Positions 1-11,941 of a DNA stretch of 64,000 nucleotides are shown piece after piece. The stretch lies in NCBI GenBank assembly GCA_025345505.1, contig JANVCC010000121.1, positions 1,416,998 through 1,480,997 on the forward strand, given 5' to 3'. Under the pieces are notes generated by a model that worked only from the letters and a program-made list of their open reading frames with translations, did not search any database and had not been told where the DNA came from. The stretch's first letter is position 1, and every line of letters starts with the position of its first letter. A program made the translations under genes and the position numbers. This DNA is from Todiramphus chloris collaris (taxonomy: Eukaryota > Chordata > Aves > Coraciiformes > Alcedinidae).

Positions 1-500
1 GACCCAAGAAGGAAGCCTGTCCCAGTGTTTGACCACCCTCACGGTATCAAAATGCTTCCCAACCTCCAGTTTGAGCATTATAAATAATGCTCCTTCAGGG
101 GGAAAACACTTCCCACGCCAACCAAATGTGTCCCATGGGCTAACAGGGAGAAAATATCACCCCGACTTCAGGGAGCGTGTCCAGCCTGAAAAGAAACATC
201 TGCTCTTGATAGCACTTTATTGCAAAGGGCTTGATCCTCCAGGAGCATCCTCCTCCTCCTTTTGTGAGGCACTGGCACTATGTGGTGGTGAGGTCCAGCT
301 CAGCAGTGGTTCCTCAGAAGGTCCAAGATGCATTTATAGCACATTTTAATGTACGGTTCGTAGCAGGGCAGTTTCAAGCAGCCAAGCAACATCTGGCTCC
401 TTGCTCACCCTCACATCTGGTACAGAGCAACCCAAGCGTGTCTCCTCGTGTCTGTGCCCTTCTCCGTGTCAATGTGGGGACCAAAATCAGAGGGGGAGGA

Positions 501-625
501 ATCATAGAAAGTTTTTGGTTGGAAGAGACCTTTCAGGTCAGCAAGTCCAACTGTTCCTCCAGCACTGCCAGGGCACCACTGACCCATGGCCCTCAGCACC
601 ACACCTTCTAAATGCCTCCAGGAAA
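501..625 (-). mobile_element. CR1 LINE fragment (3' end)
   Basis: Starts with the reversed tail ATCATAGAAAGTTTTTGGTT and continues GAAGAGACCTTTCAGGTCA; contains CAGCACTGCCAGGGCACCAC. 5'-truncated copy in reverse orientation. Confidence 0.9.
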
Positions 626-722
626 GGGAGAGAAAATTCACAACATTTTGCTTTCACAGCTTAAAACCAGTGAAAGCTTTGTTTCACAGACTGTCAACGA
701 AATGAGCTTTCCAATGTGGAAA

Positions 723-1022
723 GGCTGGGTTCAGCCTGGAGAAGAGAAGGCTCCCCAAGGGGAGACCTTCTGGTGGCCTTTCAGCACTTGAAGGGGCCTG
801 GCAGAAAGATGGGGACAGAGTTTTGAGCAGGGCCTGGTGGGACAGGACAAGGGGGGATGGTTTGGAACTCAAAGAGGGAGATTTAGACTGGAGAGAAGGA
901 GAAATTGTTGGTGCTGAGGGTGGTGAGAGCCTGGCCCAGGCTGCCCAGAGAGGCGGTGGCTGCCCCATCCCTGGCACCATTGCAGGGGAGGTTGGCTGGA
1001 GCTCTGAGCACCCTGCTCTAGT
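723..1022 (+). mobile_element. CR1 LINE fragment
   Basis: CR1 3'-region in forward orientation, with AACTCAAAGAGGGAGATTTA, GGTGGTGAGAGCCTGGCCCA and CTGAGCACCCTGCTCTAG. It stops before the usual tail, so it is truncated at both ends. Confidence 0.9.
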
Positions 1023-1371
1023 GATTAAGATGCATTAAGATGCTTGACCATAATTAGAACAGGAGTTAACTGACATGCTGCTGACCATAACCTGCCCTTG
1101 CCTGGGCCAATCCCAAAGTCAAGCTCAGCCTTCCACCAACCTGCTGCCATCAAACCCCATCGAGCTGCTCTGTCGCTGAATTTCAGCTCAATGGCAGAAA
1201 CACCGAGCGGGTCAAAGCTGCATCTCCAGAAGGCAAGGATGTGGGTGTCTAATTAGCATGAAATTAAGTCATTTGTTAGGGGTGGAGGTCCCAATGCCCA
1301 CCAGCAAATACACTCTCCATAGTTGCAGGGCTTTTGCTGAGAACGACCGAGCACGAGGAGAAGCTCCTCGT

Positions 1372-1408
1372 GGAGGTCCTTTCCAACCATAATGATTCTA
1401 TGATTCTT
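1372..1408 (+). mobile_element. CR1 3'-tail scrap
   Basis: GAGGTCCTTTCCAACCATAA followed by the ATTCTATGATTCT octamer tail: the last 37 bp of a CR1. Confidence 0.75.
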
Positions 1409-2480
1409 AAAAGAAGGGGAGAGTTTTGCTCAGTAAATGCTGAGCACCATGAGTATTCACACTGGAAGGATAATACTCAGCAAAGTGTTTTGAAACGTGG
1501 GCTTTAAGTCTCCAAACCACAGCTATTCCCAGCTTAAGGTACCTTTCTCCTTTGGGAAATCTGACACAAAACCCTGTGGTTTTATTCACGTGAACTAATG
1601 GCTCAAATAATTCTTCCTGCTGTTTAGTTATAGGTGGTTTTGCCATCCCATAAACAGCACAGACTGGGATTTGCTATGTCAAGCTGCAAACATTATGGGG
1701 CATCATCACAGGACCAGAGAAGAGACCCTTCAAGGTCACCTAAGTCCTACCCCTCTGCAATGAGCAGGGAGATTTTTAACGACCGTGAAGGGTTTTTTTT
1801 AAGGTATAAACGCAAACAGGCACAAGAAATGACAAAAAAAAGCCCAGATTAATTATAGGTCCTTTAACTCTCCCCAGGAGAACTTGACCAGTGATGTTCA
1901 CAGAGCCTTAACTACCTTCTGAAGGATCTTAACCCAGCAGCAATCTCTGTCCATCTACCTGCAACCACACCCCAGGATTAAATCACTACTAAATATGACC
2001 AGAGGAACTCTGCTTCTACACGTAGTTCTCATTACTTCTTCATTTCCCCTTGTGTTTGAGAAAGGGAAGAAGGAATTCAAGTTACATCCAGCCTTAATTA
2101 GCTAAATCTATAGCTATTTATGTGCTTTGGGCTTGCCAATTAGTAACTAGGATTCAAAAATTTACAGAGAGCAAAACCACACCGTTATTTAAAGGAAGGG
2201 AGCAGAGTAGTAAAAACAAATAGATAAACAGCCACAAACAAGTTGCCTTCACATTAGGAGGGGAGAAATAAACTCAAATGAATAAAAAACAGAAAAAAAA
2301 AAATCTCAAATAACAGACAAAAGGATGAAACTTGCAGCTTTCCAGCTCCTGGCCCCTGGCTAAAGGTTGTTGCAGAAACCAAATGCCAGGTTAAAAGAGT
2401 CCAGAGCCACCAAATCTCCAACCCCCCCAGAGAATTATACATTTATTATTCTTTTCCTGATCTGCACTTTGCAGATCACG

Positions 2481-2892
2481 CTATAGAATGTTTTGGGTTA
2501 GAAGGGACCTTGGTGGAGTTGCCATCCCTGGAGGAGCTTAAATGGTGTGTGGATCTGGTGCTCAGGGACATGGTTTAGTGGGGAGCTGAGTGTTGGGTCA
2601 AAGGTTGGACTGGATGATCCTGAAGGTCTCTTCCAACCAAAGACATTCCATGTGTGATTCTTCTACAGATTCATGTTAATAATAAAACCCCAACCCTGTT
2701 CTATAGAATGTTTTGGGTATAGAATGTTTTGGGTATAGAATGTTTTGGGTTGGAAGGGACCTTGGTGGAGTTGCCGCTGAGCTGAGTGTCGGGTCGAAGG
2801 TTGGACTGGATGATCTTGAAGGTCTCTTCCAACCAAAGACATTCCATGGGTGATTCTTCTACAGATTCACGTTAAAAAACCCCACCCTGTTC
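2481..2892. repeat. Duplicated CR1 composite
   Basis: A reversed CR1 tail (TATAGAATGTTTTGGGTTAG) is fused to a forward CR1 3' end (GGTTGGACTGGATGATC...). The whole composite, including its non-CR1 flank (GATTCTTCTACAGATTCA... to CCCTGTTC), occurs twice: 2481-2700 and 2701-2892. The second unit has an internal deletion of roughly 80 bp and three tandem copies of the 16 bp TATAGAATGTTTTGGG at 2702-2749. Confidence 0.85.
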
Positions 2893-4227
2893 TCCTTTAA
2901 AACTTGAGATAAGTAATTTAGCTTCGAATTGCAGGGCTGCTTTTAGTTTGCCTTCTAAAAGCAACCCAAGAAACCACAGTTCTACCTTGTGGTTTGCCTT
3001 CCAAAAGCCTCCTGTAAAAAAGTTGCCCCTTTTTGCTCCAACTTTGGCAACTGCCACGCGAAAGAAATCTCTTCTTTTCTCATTAGCTCATCTACCTCTA
3101 ATTAAAAGTCCAGGCAAGCGCCCAACGCGGCTTCTGATATCGAACCTCCCCCCTCTCTCCCTTGTCTCAGCCACTTCCGCGTCGCCTTTTCCAACGGAAT
3201 CTCCTTTAGGCAGGGAACTGAATCCCTGTCACAGTCCTCCCCATTATCAATTCTGATCTGACCGAGGGCTCCGCTCGCGCAACCACCATCGATATTAAGC
3301 CATAATCATCATAACAGTAATTCATATCAAGCATCTTCCATTTGCGTCGCCGTCTCCGTTCCGTTATTAAATTAATGGAGCTGCCACCGCCGAAGAAAAA
3401 TAGCAGGAGCACAGAAAGCTTATTAAGCCAGAGAGAAAATTTTCAGCAAGTCTGGGCACTGGGAAGGCTGAGCTTTGGGCTCTTCCCTGCGCCGCTCCAC
3501 CCCGGTTAGCAAACTCTGGGGATTGGTTTCGATCCAAGCCAGTTTGGGAATTCTGAGGGTTTAATCCAATTCATTCCGACCCCTGCTGGGATGGGAGAAA
3601 AGCAAAGATTGGATTAAAAAAAAACTGCAGGAATTCACTACGCTGGGTTCTTGCAGCCTTTTCCAAGACTCCTGATGGTCACGGTTGAGTTGGGGCCCAA
3701 CCACCAACACCAGAGGAGTTGTCCAACAGAAGACTGGGCCAAGGTTTTTGGCGGCGTGGTCTTTGAAGCAGATTCTTCTGCTTGACAAACCTTAAGATTT
3801 ATTTATTTCTTAAGATTTATCAAGTCTAGTTCACGTCTGCATTTGTTATTCCAAATTCTAGCCAAGCTTTTCAAGATTCGCTGGCACATGTTGGTATCTG
3901 TTCTATCCTATGCCCACACATAGCTGTAGGATGCAGCCCAGAAGAGCCCCAACTGGTTCCACCTCTCCTTTTCTCTCTGATAAAGGTCCCTGGTTCATGC
4001 TCACATCCCTAAAAACCTCCTCACTCAATGTGGCACCAGCTCAAGAGCACAGAAACCAACACTCTGCATTGCTTTGGAAGGTCTTGGATCTCCCTCTGCA
4101 CTCACACTTGGCCACCCAGAGGAGGACTAAGCCCCATTTCTTTCTCCTGCCACAACAGAGTTCAGCCAAACACTCAGATCAACGCTGAAATCTTCATCCA
4201 ATACAGAATTTAAACCTGAAAAGTAGC

Positions 4228-4556
4228 ATCACAGAATCATTTTGGTTGGAGGAGACCTTGCAGGTCATCAAGTCCAACTGTACCCCCAGCACTGCCAGGG
4301 CACCACTGACCCATGGCCCTCAGCACCACAGCTCCAAGGCCTGGAAACGCCTCCAGGGATCACAGGGACTCCACCACTGCCCTGGGCATCCTGGCACAGC
4401 CCTGGACAACCCTTGCCATGAAAACATTTCTCCTCATGTCCAACCTAAACCTATCTTGGCGCAACTTCAGGCCGGTTCCTCTTATCCTGCCTCTTGGGAG
4501 AAGAGCCCAACCTCACCTGGTTCCAACTTCCTCTCAGGGTGTATCCCATCAAGACT
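4228..4556 (-). mobile_element. CR1 LINE fragment
   Basis: Reverse-oriented copy beginning ATCACAGAATCATTTTGGTT and extending about 330 bp through CCATGTCCAACCTAAACC-type sequence to the TCTTGGGAGAAGAGCCCAAC region. Confidence 0.92.
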
Positions 4557-5484
4557 TCCAACATTCGCTACTGAGAACATAACTGACCACCTCTGATGAT
4601 GGTGGACAGGGGTGAGATTTACACCCTCTCTTACCCCATATCTCCATCTGTAAGCGCCGAGAAAGCATCTAAGGGTAGGAGCTTCCCACCACACCCCACG
4701 CAGCACTGAAACCCTGCAGCTTGTTTTCCTTGTCCCTTCCAAGTCCTTCAAATGGAAACGATCACCACAAAAGGTCACCGAACGTGATCACCTTGCTCTG
4801 TGACATTTTACCTTGAGACCAAGCAAGAGAAAGTAAACACGATGGTTTGGAACGAGATGTGCCAGGACATCTCTGCCCTTTGGGCACCGTGGGTAAGAGG
4901 AACTGAAAAGCAACTGGAGCTGGGTGCATTACAGACAAAAACCCTACAAATAAATCAGAACATATATTTGATGCTGTGGAAACGAGCTGGAGAAGACAAA
5001 GTGACAGGTACTCAGGGTTCCCAGCAAATCAGAGGTTAGATAAATGTTCCCTCGTTAGTGAGCTTGGGACATCTCCAATGACCACATCCAAGGCAGGACT
5101 TTGTGCCTGCCTCGCGTGAGCTTTTTTTTACATCCAAACGAGCCCATCACTGAAATCAGCTACTGAATAAAAGCTGGTGCAGTTGCAGGGAATGGAGGAG
5201 TGGAGTCAAAGAAAGGGAATAACCTCCAACGTTTGTCAAAACACAAACAGAAAGAGCCCTCGAGTAACAAGCGTAATTAACACCTATTATGGACAATTAG
5301 GAGATAATATCAACCCACTTCATCAGTGATCTGGAAACGTGAGCCTTTTTATTTAACACATTCCACTTCAACGTGATGTAAAACCAAAGGAGACCTTCTA
5401 CAAGGGGTGGTTTTGGTCTCTGAGTATAGGTATATGAACGCACGTGTAAATTCCTACATGGAGTTGAGCACGTGGCAGACTTAC

Positions 5485-5534
5485 CCTGGAGTTGACCACT
5501 TCCAAGGATATGTTCTGAGGCATCGCGCTGGGCA
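5485..5534 (-). CDS. DCC: DCC exon G: start of FN3 domain 3 (50 nt)
   Basis: A small 50 nt exon: two bases complete the valine codon begun in exon F, then 16 codons end in phase 0. The acceptor is TTCCCTCGCAG and the donor the consensus GTAAGT. The product is VPSAMPQNISLEVVNSR, the first strand of FN3 domain 3. Human DCC as I remember it reads VPSAPPQNVSLEVVNSR, so the bird has methionine for the second proline and isoleucine for valine; the N-x-S glycosylation sequon is kept. The remainder of this domain (SIKVSW-like sequence in human) is not found in the 5.4 kb to the left, so the next exon is outside the window. Confidence 0.95.
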
Positions 5535-5609
5535 CTGCGAGGGAAGGAAAACACAGAGCAATGGGAAATATTGTCACTAGCATCCAAGTCAGAACAGGTT
5601 ACATCAGTA

Positions 5610-5868
5610 ATGGGGCCAGACTCTGCTCAGTGTCAACCCAGGAGGTTCCAGCTGACCAGGAGGAGAAAGTTCTTTGGTGTGAGGGTGGCAGAGGTTGTCC
5701 CAGGCTGCCCAGAGAGGCTGTGGAGTCTCCTTGTCTGGAGAGATTCCAAACCCACCTGGTCAATGGGATGCTGGGCCCCTGCTCTGGGTGACCCTGCTGG
5801 AGCAGGGAGGTGGCACCAGAGCATCTCCAGAGGTCCCTTCCAACCCCCACCACGCTGGGATTCTGTGA
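5610..5868 (+). mobile_element. CR1 LINE fragment next to exon G
   Basis: Forward copy with GAGAGGCTGTGGAGTCTCCT and TGGGTGACCCTGCTGGAGCA, ending GGTCCCTTCCAACCCCCACC...GATTCTGTGAAT. Its near edge is about 76 bp intronic of the exon G acceptor. Confidence 0.92.
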
Positions 5869-8296
5869 ATAGCTCTCTTATTGGAAAGGAAAGAGTGCAG
5901 CTTTTACAGCTCGTTTATAATCTGATCACAACCATGCAGCTAATCCAGGTGGCACTTCAGAGGTCCCCCAGGGAGAGGAAAAACAAATGCATCTGTTCAT
6001 TTCTTCCCATTTTTGATAGCCCTATTAGTAAGCCCTTAAACAGCCAGTCAGGAGGCTCCCTGCAGTGAGACCGACTCCATGAATTCCGTTATTTGTTACA
6101 CACTTGGTTGGAAATAAACAACATGCCAGGGTTTCTCTGGGTTTTATGTCTTAAAAGTGTATTTTGGAACATCTATTCCATCCAGAGCAGGGTATTCCTC
6201 CGGCAGTGGTACCTTTGACAAGGATGCCTAAGGGGGGGAAACAGTTAAAACCCACCTTTCTCTTTAGAGATCATTTAAAATACACTGGTTTACATTAACA
6301 CCATGCATGATATAAGGCAAGCTTGATTTTATACACCTCAACCTCGTTATACCCCTTCTGATGAACACACTTTAGCTCTTTGCTGGGGCTAATTCAATGC
6401 GTGGTCTTATGACGACGCCTCGTGAGATGATCTGGCACCTGAAATCAAACAAACTCTTCTGACACAAGGGTGGTTTTTTTTTCCTCCATCTTCATCTTCC
6501 TTTAATCTCCAGCATCCTGGACAGACCCATGAGGAACTATTTCCTGACAAACTCCTGCCTGGATATTTGTTTCCAATACGCTTGTGTAACAAGAGTTCCA
6601 AAGTCTACTACTCCACCTGATAGGACATGGAGCCAAGAGTTTGGTGATCCATCAACTGCCTGATGTGAACCTGAAGCTCCTCACAGAGAAACAGTGCCAA
6701 CCCGGGCTGCTTGGAAAGAGGAGATGGAGTTTAAGCTTAAAAGAATGTGAATCTGAAAAGAGAGAGCTGAAAAAGGAGAGTGGCAAATACCTGATTTCGG
6801 AATAATTTGCCATGTGCCCTATGAAGATAAAAAAAAAGGATTTTTTAGTGAACAAATATGAATATATCAAGTCTAAGGAGAGTTATTTAACTGATTTTTA
6901 TATCATATCAACAAGAACACCAGGGGAAAATCATTCCCGTCGCTGTCATCCTCACATTTGAATTGATTCAGCAAAGAACAATCTGAGACCTGAAACAGCT
7001 TAGAAATCAAAGAAATTATTGCTTTTTTTAAACAAGTAGTAGAGTTTAGAAGTTCTTCGATCATTATCTATTGTTTTCTGAAGGGGGAAAGGACTTCTGG
7101 CTGTGGAGAATGATTTAATAAGCAAAGAGCTATGAGCTGGAATCCACCAGCACTGAAAAATCAAGCACCTACTTCAGACATCCCTCAAAATCCCTGCCTG
7201 GAGCGTGGGATATACATCACCAAGCAAAACATATACATCTGTACATCACTTATTCTGGCCAAAACTTTCCCCGTAATGGACTGCTGAAATACTGAGTACC
7301 TTGGAGAGAAAGCTCAATAAAACATAAAATCCCCAGTAGCATCCTCAGCGCACGCCGCTGTTTAAGGCTGTAAATCAGTTAGAGCCAAGTCATTTGTCAG
7401 TGCTAATAAGAAAAAAAAAAGAGGATTTTAAATGTAAACATTTCAAGCTCAACCCTGGTTCCTCAAACGTGACTCCTTTTCTCTCCCCTAGTGAAGGTTT
7501 GGTGCCACGTCCAGTCCTTGCCACCTTAAACCTCTCCTTCTTGACTTTTTTATTGCTACTACGCATCATTCCCCTACCAGACCAACTTCATTCTTCTTTC
7601 CTGATTCCTCCTTCATCTTCCCATTATTTTGATTATTTCTCTCTGGCAAAAGCTTGGCGTGCTTCCCAACTGCAGCGAGCACACGAACATAACTGACCTC
7701 CTCCTCGCTGCTTCCAGATCTTCAATCAAACCCAGGAACAAGCCCAGAGCTGACCCAGCGTCGAACTCAATCAGTTCCCCAGCAATACCGTGTGTCTTTA
7801 CCTCCTTGCTCGCTGCTCACTCAAGGAGATGGTTTCATTTACCAAATCAGAGGCTCTGATTTAATACCTCAGCTTGCATAAAAAGCACACCCAGTGCCTG
7901 TGAGATGACAATTACATTCCTCCCATCTAGATCTTGATCAGATGAAGTTATTGGCCGCATCGGGTAAAAACTCTTTGTTGGTTTGGGGTTTTTTTTTGTG
8001 TGTTTATTCTTCACGGCTTGATTTACATCCTTTGAAATTCAAGGGGAGGTGATTTCACTGAGCGTTAGGGATGAGCAGAGCCAGAGGCATCCGGGGATAA
8101 CTCGGCTCCTTTGGCTCGGTGACTTGGTGCTGGAAGAAGCCTTGGAAGGAGCTGTGCTGCCTGCCTTGGACCGAGTGGCTAAAGGCAGGGGAGATGAGCC
8201 TCCCTGGTGGGGATGGACTGATGGGAAGAAGGTTCATATGGCAAGATAGGAAGATGTGTTGTTTTGGTTTTGGGTTTTTTTTTCTTCCTCCTTTTT

Positions 8297-8556
8297 ATAG
8301 AATGTTTCTAAACATAGAATTGTTTAGAAGTTTCCCCTGAAGGAACCTTTCGAGGTCATCTGGTCCAACCCCCCTGCCAGGGAGCAGGGCCATCTGCAAC
8401 TAGAGCAGGGTGCTCAGAGCCCCGGGCAACCTCCCCTGCAATGGTGCCAGGGATGGGGCAGCCACCACCTCTCTGAGCCAGGCTCTCATCACCCTCAGCA
8501 TCAACAGTTCCTCCTTTCTCTCCAGTCTCAATCTCCCTCTTTGAGTTTCAAACCTA
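8297..8556 (-). mobile_element. CR1 LINE fragment
   Basis: Reverse copy of the subfamily with GCAGGGCCATCTGCAACTAG and GGGATGGGGCAGCCACCACC; the tail region is rearranged (CATAGAATTGTTTAGAAG). Confidence 0.9.
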
Positions 8557-10465
8557 AAAGGGAGCAGAAGGGCAGGATCCCCCCCTCCTCTGCTGCCCGG
8601 GTGTGCAGCCCAGGGTGCCCGTGGCTACCTGGTGAAACTAAGCACATATATATTTTGAGGTGCCCATCAGATGAACCCACATCCTTTCTGGTTCTGCTGG
8701 TTGGTCGTTGTCCTTCAGTTGCAGGGCGGAACGGTCCAGAAGAAACGTGATGAGATGGATGAAGATGGACAAAGATAACTGGGAGGGAACTCAGAATACC
8801 AAGAGGTTGGGTTACTCTTGTAACGTTAAGGGAGTTGGCCCCAGCAGGGTGACAGCCACGCCACCAACCCACCTCTGGTAAAGCCTCTTCCTCCTCACCC
8901 TGTGCCCAGCTCTCCCGCAAACACCGCGCCAGCCGCTGCCATCTGGAAAGCTTCAGAGGCTCTCTCCTGTGGCAACCTGAGCTTCAATTTCTACTCAACA
9001 GGAAAAAAAAAAACCCAAACCAACTAAAGCAATTGTATTATAATTATGGCTATAAATTATATTGAAAATCAAGTGCTCGGGAAGCATGAAATAATAGTGT
9101 CTGCCAGTGAGTGGGATTAAAGGCATCCTGCTCAACTCTGAAGAAACTGCCGGAGCTTACGCGGACCGAGAGGGGAAGACAACGTGAAGCCAAGACCAAA
9201 GGGAGCTGGTCATGATGAGCAGGGTGATCTCAAGATGCTTGTATCTGGTGACAAAAGCAGTGGGAGGGACTGGGGAAAGGTGGCCAGCTCCTGTCCCTCT
9301 GCCAGTGGTGGTACCTGACCCGTGAAGCTGCTAGATCCAAACTGAAGCTGGAGGATGGGTCGCAAGCCAAGGAGCAGAGCAGAGCAGCCTGGGGAAGGGT
9401 GGTGGAAGGAGATGCAGAAGGTGGCAGAAGGGACCTTAACCTCAGGAAAGGTCACTGCAGGGGACCAGAAAAGAAACTGCAGAAAGTTGTGATGCTGCTG
9501 CATATTTGCTCTCTCCATTCCCTCCTTTCCTTCTGGGGACAAGCCAGGAGTGATATCACCTTTGCTTAAGCCTGGCTTTGGCCAGGCTCTCCTCACTGCA
9601 GACCTTTGGCCGCTCTCCTTCGTGCAAGAGACCCAAGGAGCTTCAGGTAGAATAAGGATTCCTCCAGAATAAGGAGGATGAAAGGAAAACCTGAAGGGAT
9701 TTTATCCTCCAAACCCCAAAAAAATAAAGGAAGGCTGGGAAGCTTGAAGCCACCTGACTTCTACGCCCAAAAGACTTCAGCTTAAATAAAGACAAAATAA
9801 ATATCACCTTTTTATTTCAGATTCCCAAAGCAAGGGCACCTACACACGCTCCCCATTTCTAGGCTGGTCTCACACAAACCTCATCAGCAAGGGCTGTTGG
9901 TTGCAGACAGGTGAAGCTCTTGAAACACTGGCAGAGGGTAATTTTCTGACTCATGAATAACAGTCTTTCCCTTTCTCACTTATGGTGACATTTCAAACCA
10001 AAGCAGAGCACCAGGTCGACGCTTCGCAACGGGAATCAAATCTACATACATTATGCAAAAGACTCATTTTCACTTGTTTTCCTTTTGTTTTCATAATTAT
10101 AAGTGTGAAGTAATTTATTCTGCCAAGATCCAGCCGGTATTACGAGGGAGAAGTGAATTTGCTGGGTAGACAGGAGGAGCAATTGAAAAATTAATTCTGC
10201 AAAGGTGTCAAATGGAAAAACAACGGAGCCAGGGGTCTCGGGGATGAAAGATACAGCCCAGAATAACAGAGATTATTTTATTATTATAATATAATAATAT
10301 ATATTATGTGAAGTGCTGGGGTTCACCTGCTCCCTCGCTCAGGTTTCCCCACGTGATGCTCTTCGTGGGGTCTATTTTCAAAGGTCTCCTTCCCATGCTT
10401 GGAGCTGAGGTGCTTATTTATTTGTGATTTAAACTTAAACCAGCTTGGCTCAGCTTCTTTAAAAT

Positions 10466-10642
10466 GAATCACAGAATCATTTTGGTTGGCAGAGCCCTTT
10501 CAGATCATGGAGTCCAACCGTTCCCCCAGCACTGCCAGGGTACCACTGACCCATGGTCCTCAGCATCACAGCTCCTTGGATCCCCTCCAGGGATCACGAG
10601 GACTCCACCACTGCCCTGGGCAGCCTGGGATAAACCCCAGTC
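10466..10642 (-). mobile_element. CR1 LINE fragment
   Basis: Reverse copy starting AATCACAGAATCATTTTGGT, with CAGCACTGCCAGGGTACCAC, truncated after CTGCCCTGGGCAGCCTGGGA. Confidence 0.92.
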
Positions 10643-11040
10643 CCAGAGTTTGGGCCACCCGACCTCCCCTACTTTGCTTTATTTGCATGAATGAAAAAGA
10701 AGTTGTCTGAGTTTTTATCAGATGGGAAAAGAACTGCTTATAACTCTCATTTTACAAGCTTAGCTGACACCTCATGTCATTTCAAAACAAAATACTGGTG
10801 TGGAAAAAGGCCCTTGGGCTGAAGGGCTGGGTGAGGAGCTGCTGCATCCCTGCCTCTGGTCTGGCTTCTGCTTTCAGAACTCTGGCCAAGCATCATGCTA
10901 TGGAGGCAGTCGCGATGAAGTGCATCCTTCAGAGTCTCCATTTTTACATCTGCCAGGGATGTATCACATTTTTCCACCTCATTTAGCCATTCCTGTATTT
11001 TTCATGATCAAATTAATAATAGATCACCCATTTTGCTTAT

Positions 11041-11702
11041 TCACAGAATCCCAGCACGGTAGGGGTTGGAAAGGACCTCTGGAGACCACCTGGTGCCACC
11101 CCCCTGCTCCAGCAGGGTCACCCAGAGCAGAGCAGGGGACCAGCATCCCATTGGCCAGGTGGGTTTGGAATCTCTCCAGACAAGGAGACTCCACAGCCTC
11201 TCTGGGCAGCCTGGCACAGGCTCCCACACCCTCACACCAAACAAGTTTCTCCTTCTGCTCACATGGAACCTCCTGGGTTCCAGTTTGTGCCCAGTGCCCC
11301 TTGTGCTGTCCCTGGGCACCACTGAGCAGAGTCTGGCCCCATCCTCTTGCCCCCCGGGGCCCTTTAGCTCTTGCTCAGCATTGCTCAGCTCCCCTCTCAG
11401 GCTGCTCTTCTCCAGCTGCACAGCCCCAGGGCTCTCAGCCTTTCCTGGACACAGAGATGCTCCAGCCCCTCAGCATCTTCCCAGCCTCCCCTGGACTCTC
11501 TCCAGTAGCTCCTTGTTTCTCTTGAACTGGGGAGCTCAGAACTGGATACAATACTCCAGATGTGGCCTCACTAGGGCAGAGTAATCAGGGGAAGAGATCT
11601 TCCCTCAACCTGCTGCCCACACTCTTCTTCATGCACCCCAAGTTACCACTGGCCTTCTTGGCCATGAGCACTGGCTCCCTAGCTCACGGTGAACTTCTTC
11701 AT
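11041..11702 (-). mobile_element. Long CR1 LINE copy near exon F
   Basis: About 660 bp of CR1 3' region in reverse orientation (same strand as DCC). It starts TCACAGAATCCCAGCACGGT and reaches the GCCTTCTTGGCCATGAGCAC region. By eye its first 500 bp match the inverted copy at 25284-25812 with only scattered differences, implying a young subfamily. It ends about 100 bp from the exon F donor. Confidence 0.95.
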
Positions 11703-11802
11703 CGCTGCCTCTTCCAAAACCCAGTGACAGAAGAAAAAGCCTGCTGATTACAATGAGTAGATGCAACCAGCCCACCCCGAGGTCCCTCCATCCCACACTC
11801 AC

Positions 11803-11941
11803 CATCCGAAAGCGTGGTGACCGTCACGTCCTCGGTGGAGACGCCGGGGCCGTAGCGGTTGTAGGCGAGGAAGCGCAGGGTGTACTCGGTGAACTTCTTC
11901 AGCCCCTCTAGTCTGTAGGAGAGCCCGTCCACCTCCACGTT
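11803..11941 (-). CDS. DCC: DCC exon F: second half of FN3 domain 2
   Basis: A 139 nt exon, phase 0 in and phase 1 out, with a GTGCTAG acceptor and GTGAGT donor. It encodes [20 protein letters not shown] then [18 protein letters not shown] and VTVTTLSD. The Y-x-L-R-F-x-A-Y-N-x-x-G-x-G pattern is the FN3 back half and matches human DCC closely from memory. Third codon positions are 42 of 46 G or C (91%), far above exon B, and CpG is dense. Exons E and F total 288 nt (96 codons), phase 1 to phase 1. A CR1 insertion (11041-11702) ends about 100 bp beyond its donor. The exon is intact. Confidence 0.97.

Larger units (their letters stand above)
1..5484 (-). other. DCC: DCC intron downstream of exon G (partial)
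   Basis: The 5' part of a phase-0 intron that continues past the left edge; at least 5.48 kb is present. It contains CR1 fragments at 501-625, 723-1022, 1372-1408, 2481-2892 (a duplicated composite) and 4228-4556. The stretches 1410-2480, 2893-4227 and 4560-5480 are without a recognised gene. The segment 3100-3420 is CpG- and ATTA-rich compared with its surroundings and is repeat-free. Confidence 0.85.
5535..11802 (-). other. DCC: DCC intron F-G (6.27 kb, phase 1)
   Basis: Intron between FN2 and FN3. It holds a full-tailed CR1 at 11041-11702 close to exon F, CR1 fragments at 10466-10642 and 8297-8556, and another at 5610-5868 that ends only about 76 bp from the exon G acceptor. An AT-rich tract (TTATTA/TAATAT) lies at 10268-10306. 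The stretches 5870-8290 and 8560-10460 contain no gene. The segment around 10020-10250 is AT-rich and repeat-free, and could be conserved non-coding DNA, which cannot be judged without an alignment. Confidence 0.93.

Noticed and set aside
1-5400. Possible next DCC exon (rest of FN3 domain 3)
   Set aside because: No minus-strand frame resembles the expected SIKVSW...NGFITGYKIR-type sequence; the exon must lie left of the window.
11041-11584. Long open frames across the CR1 copy
   Set aside because: The region is CR1 3' sequence; the frames do not match the CR1 reverse transcriptase and recur in every copy of this subfamily.
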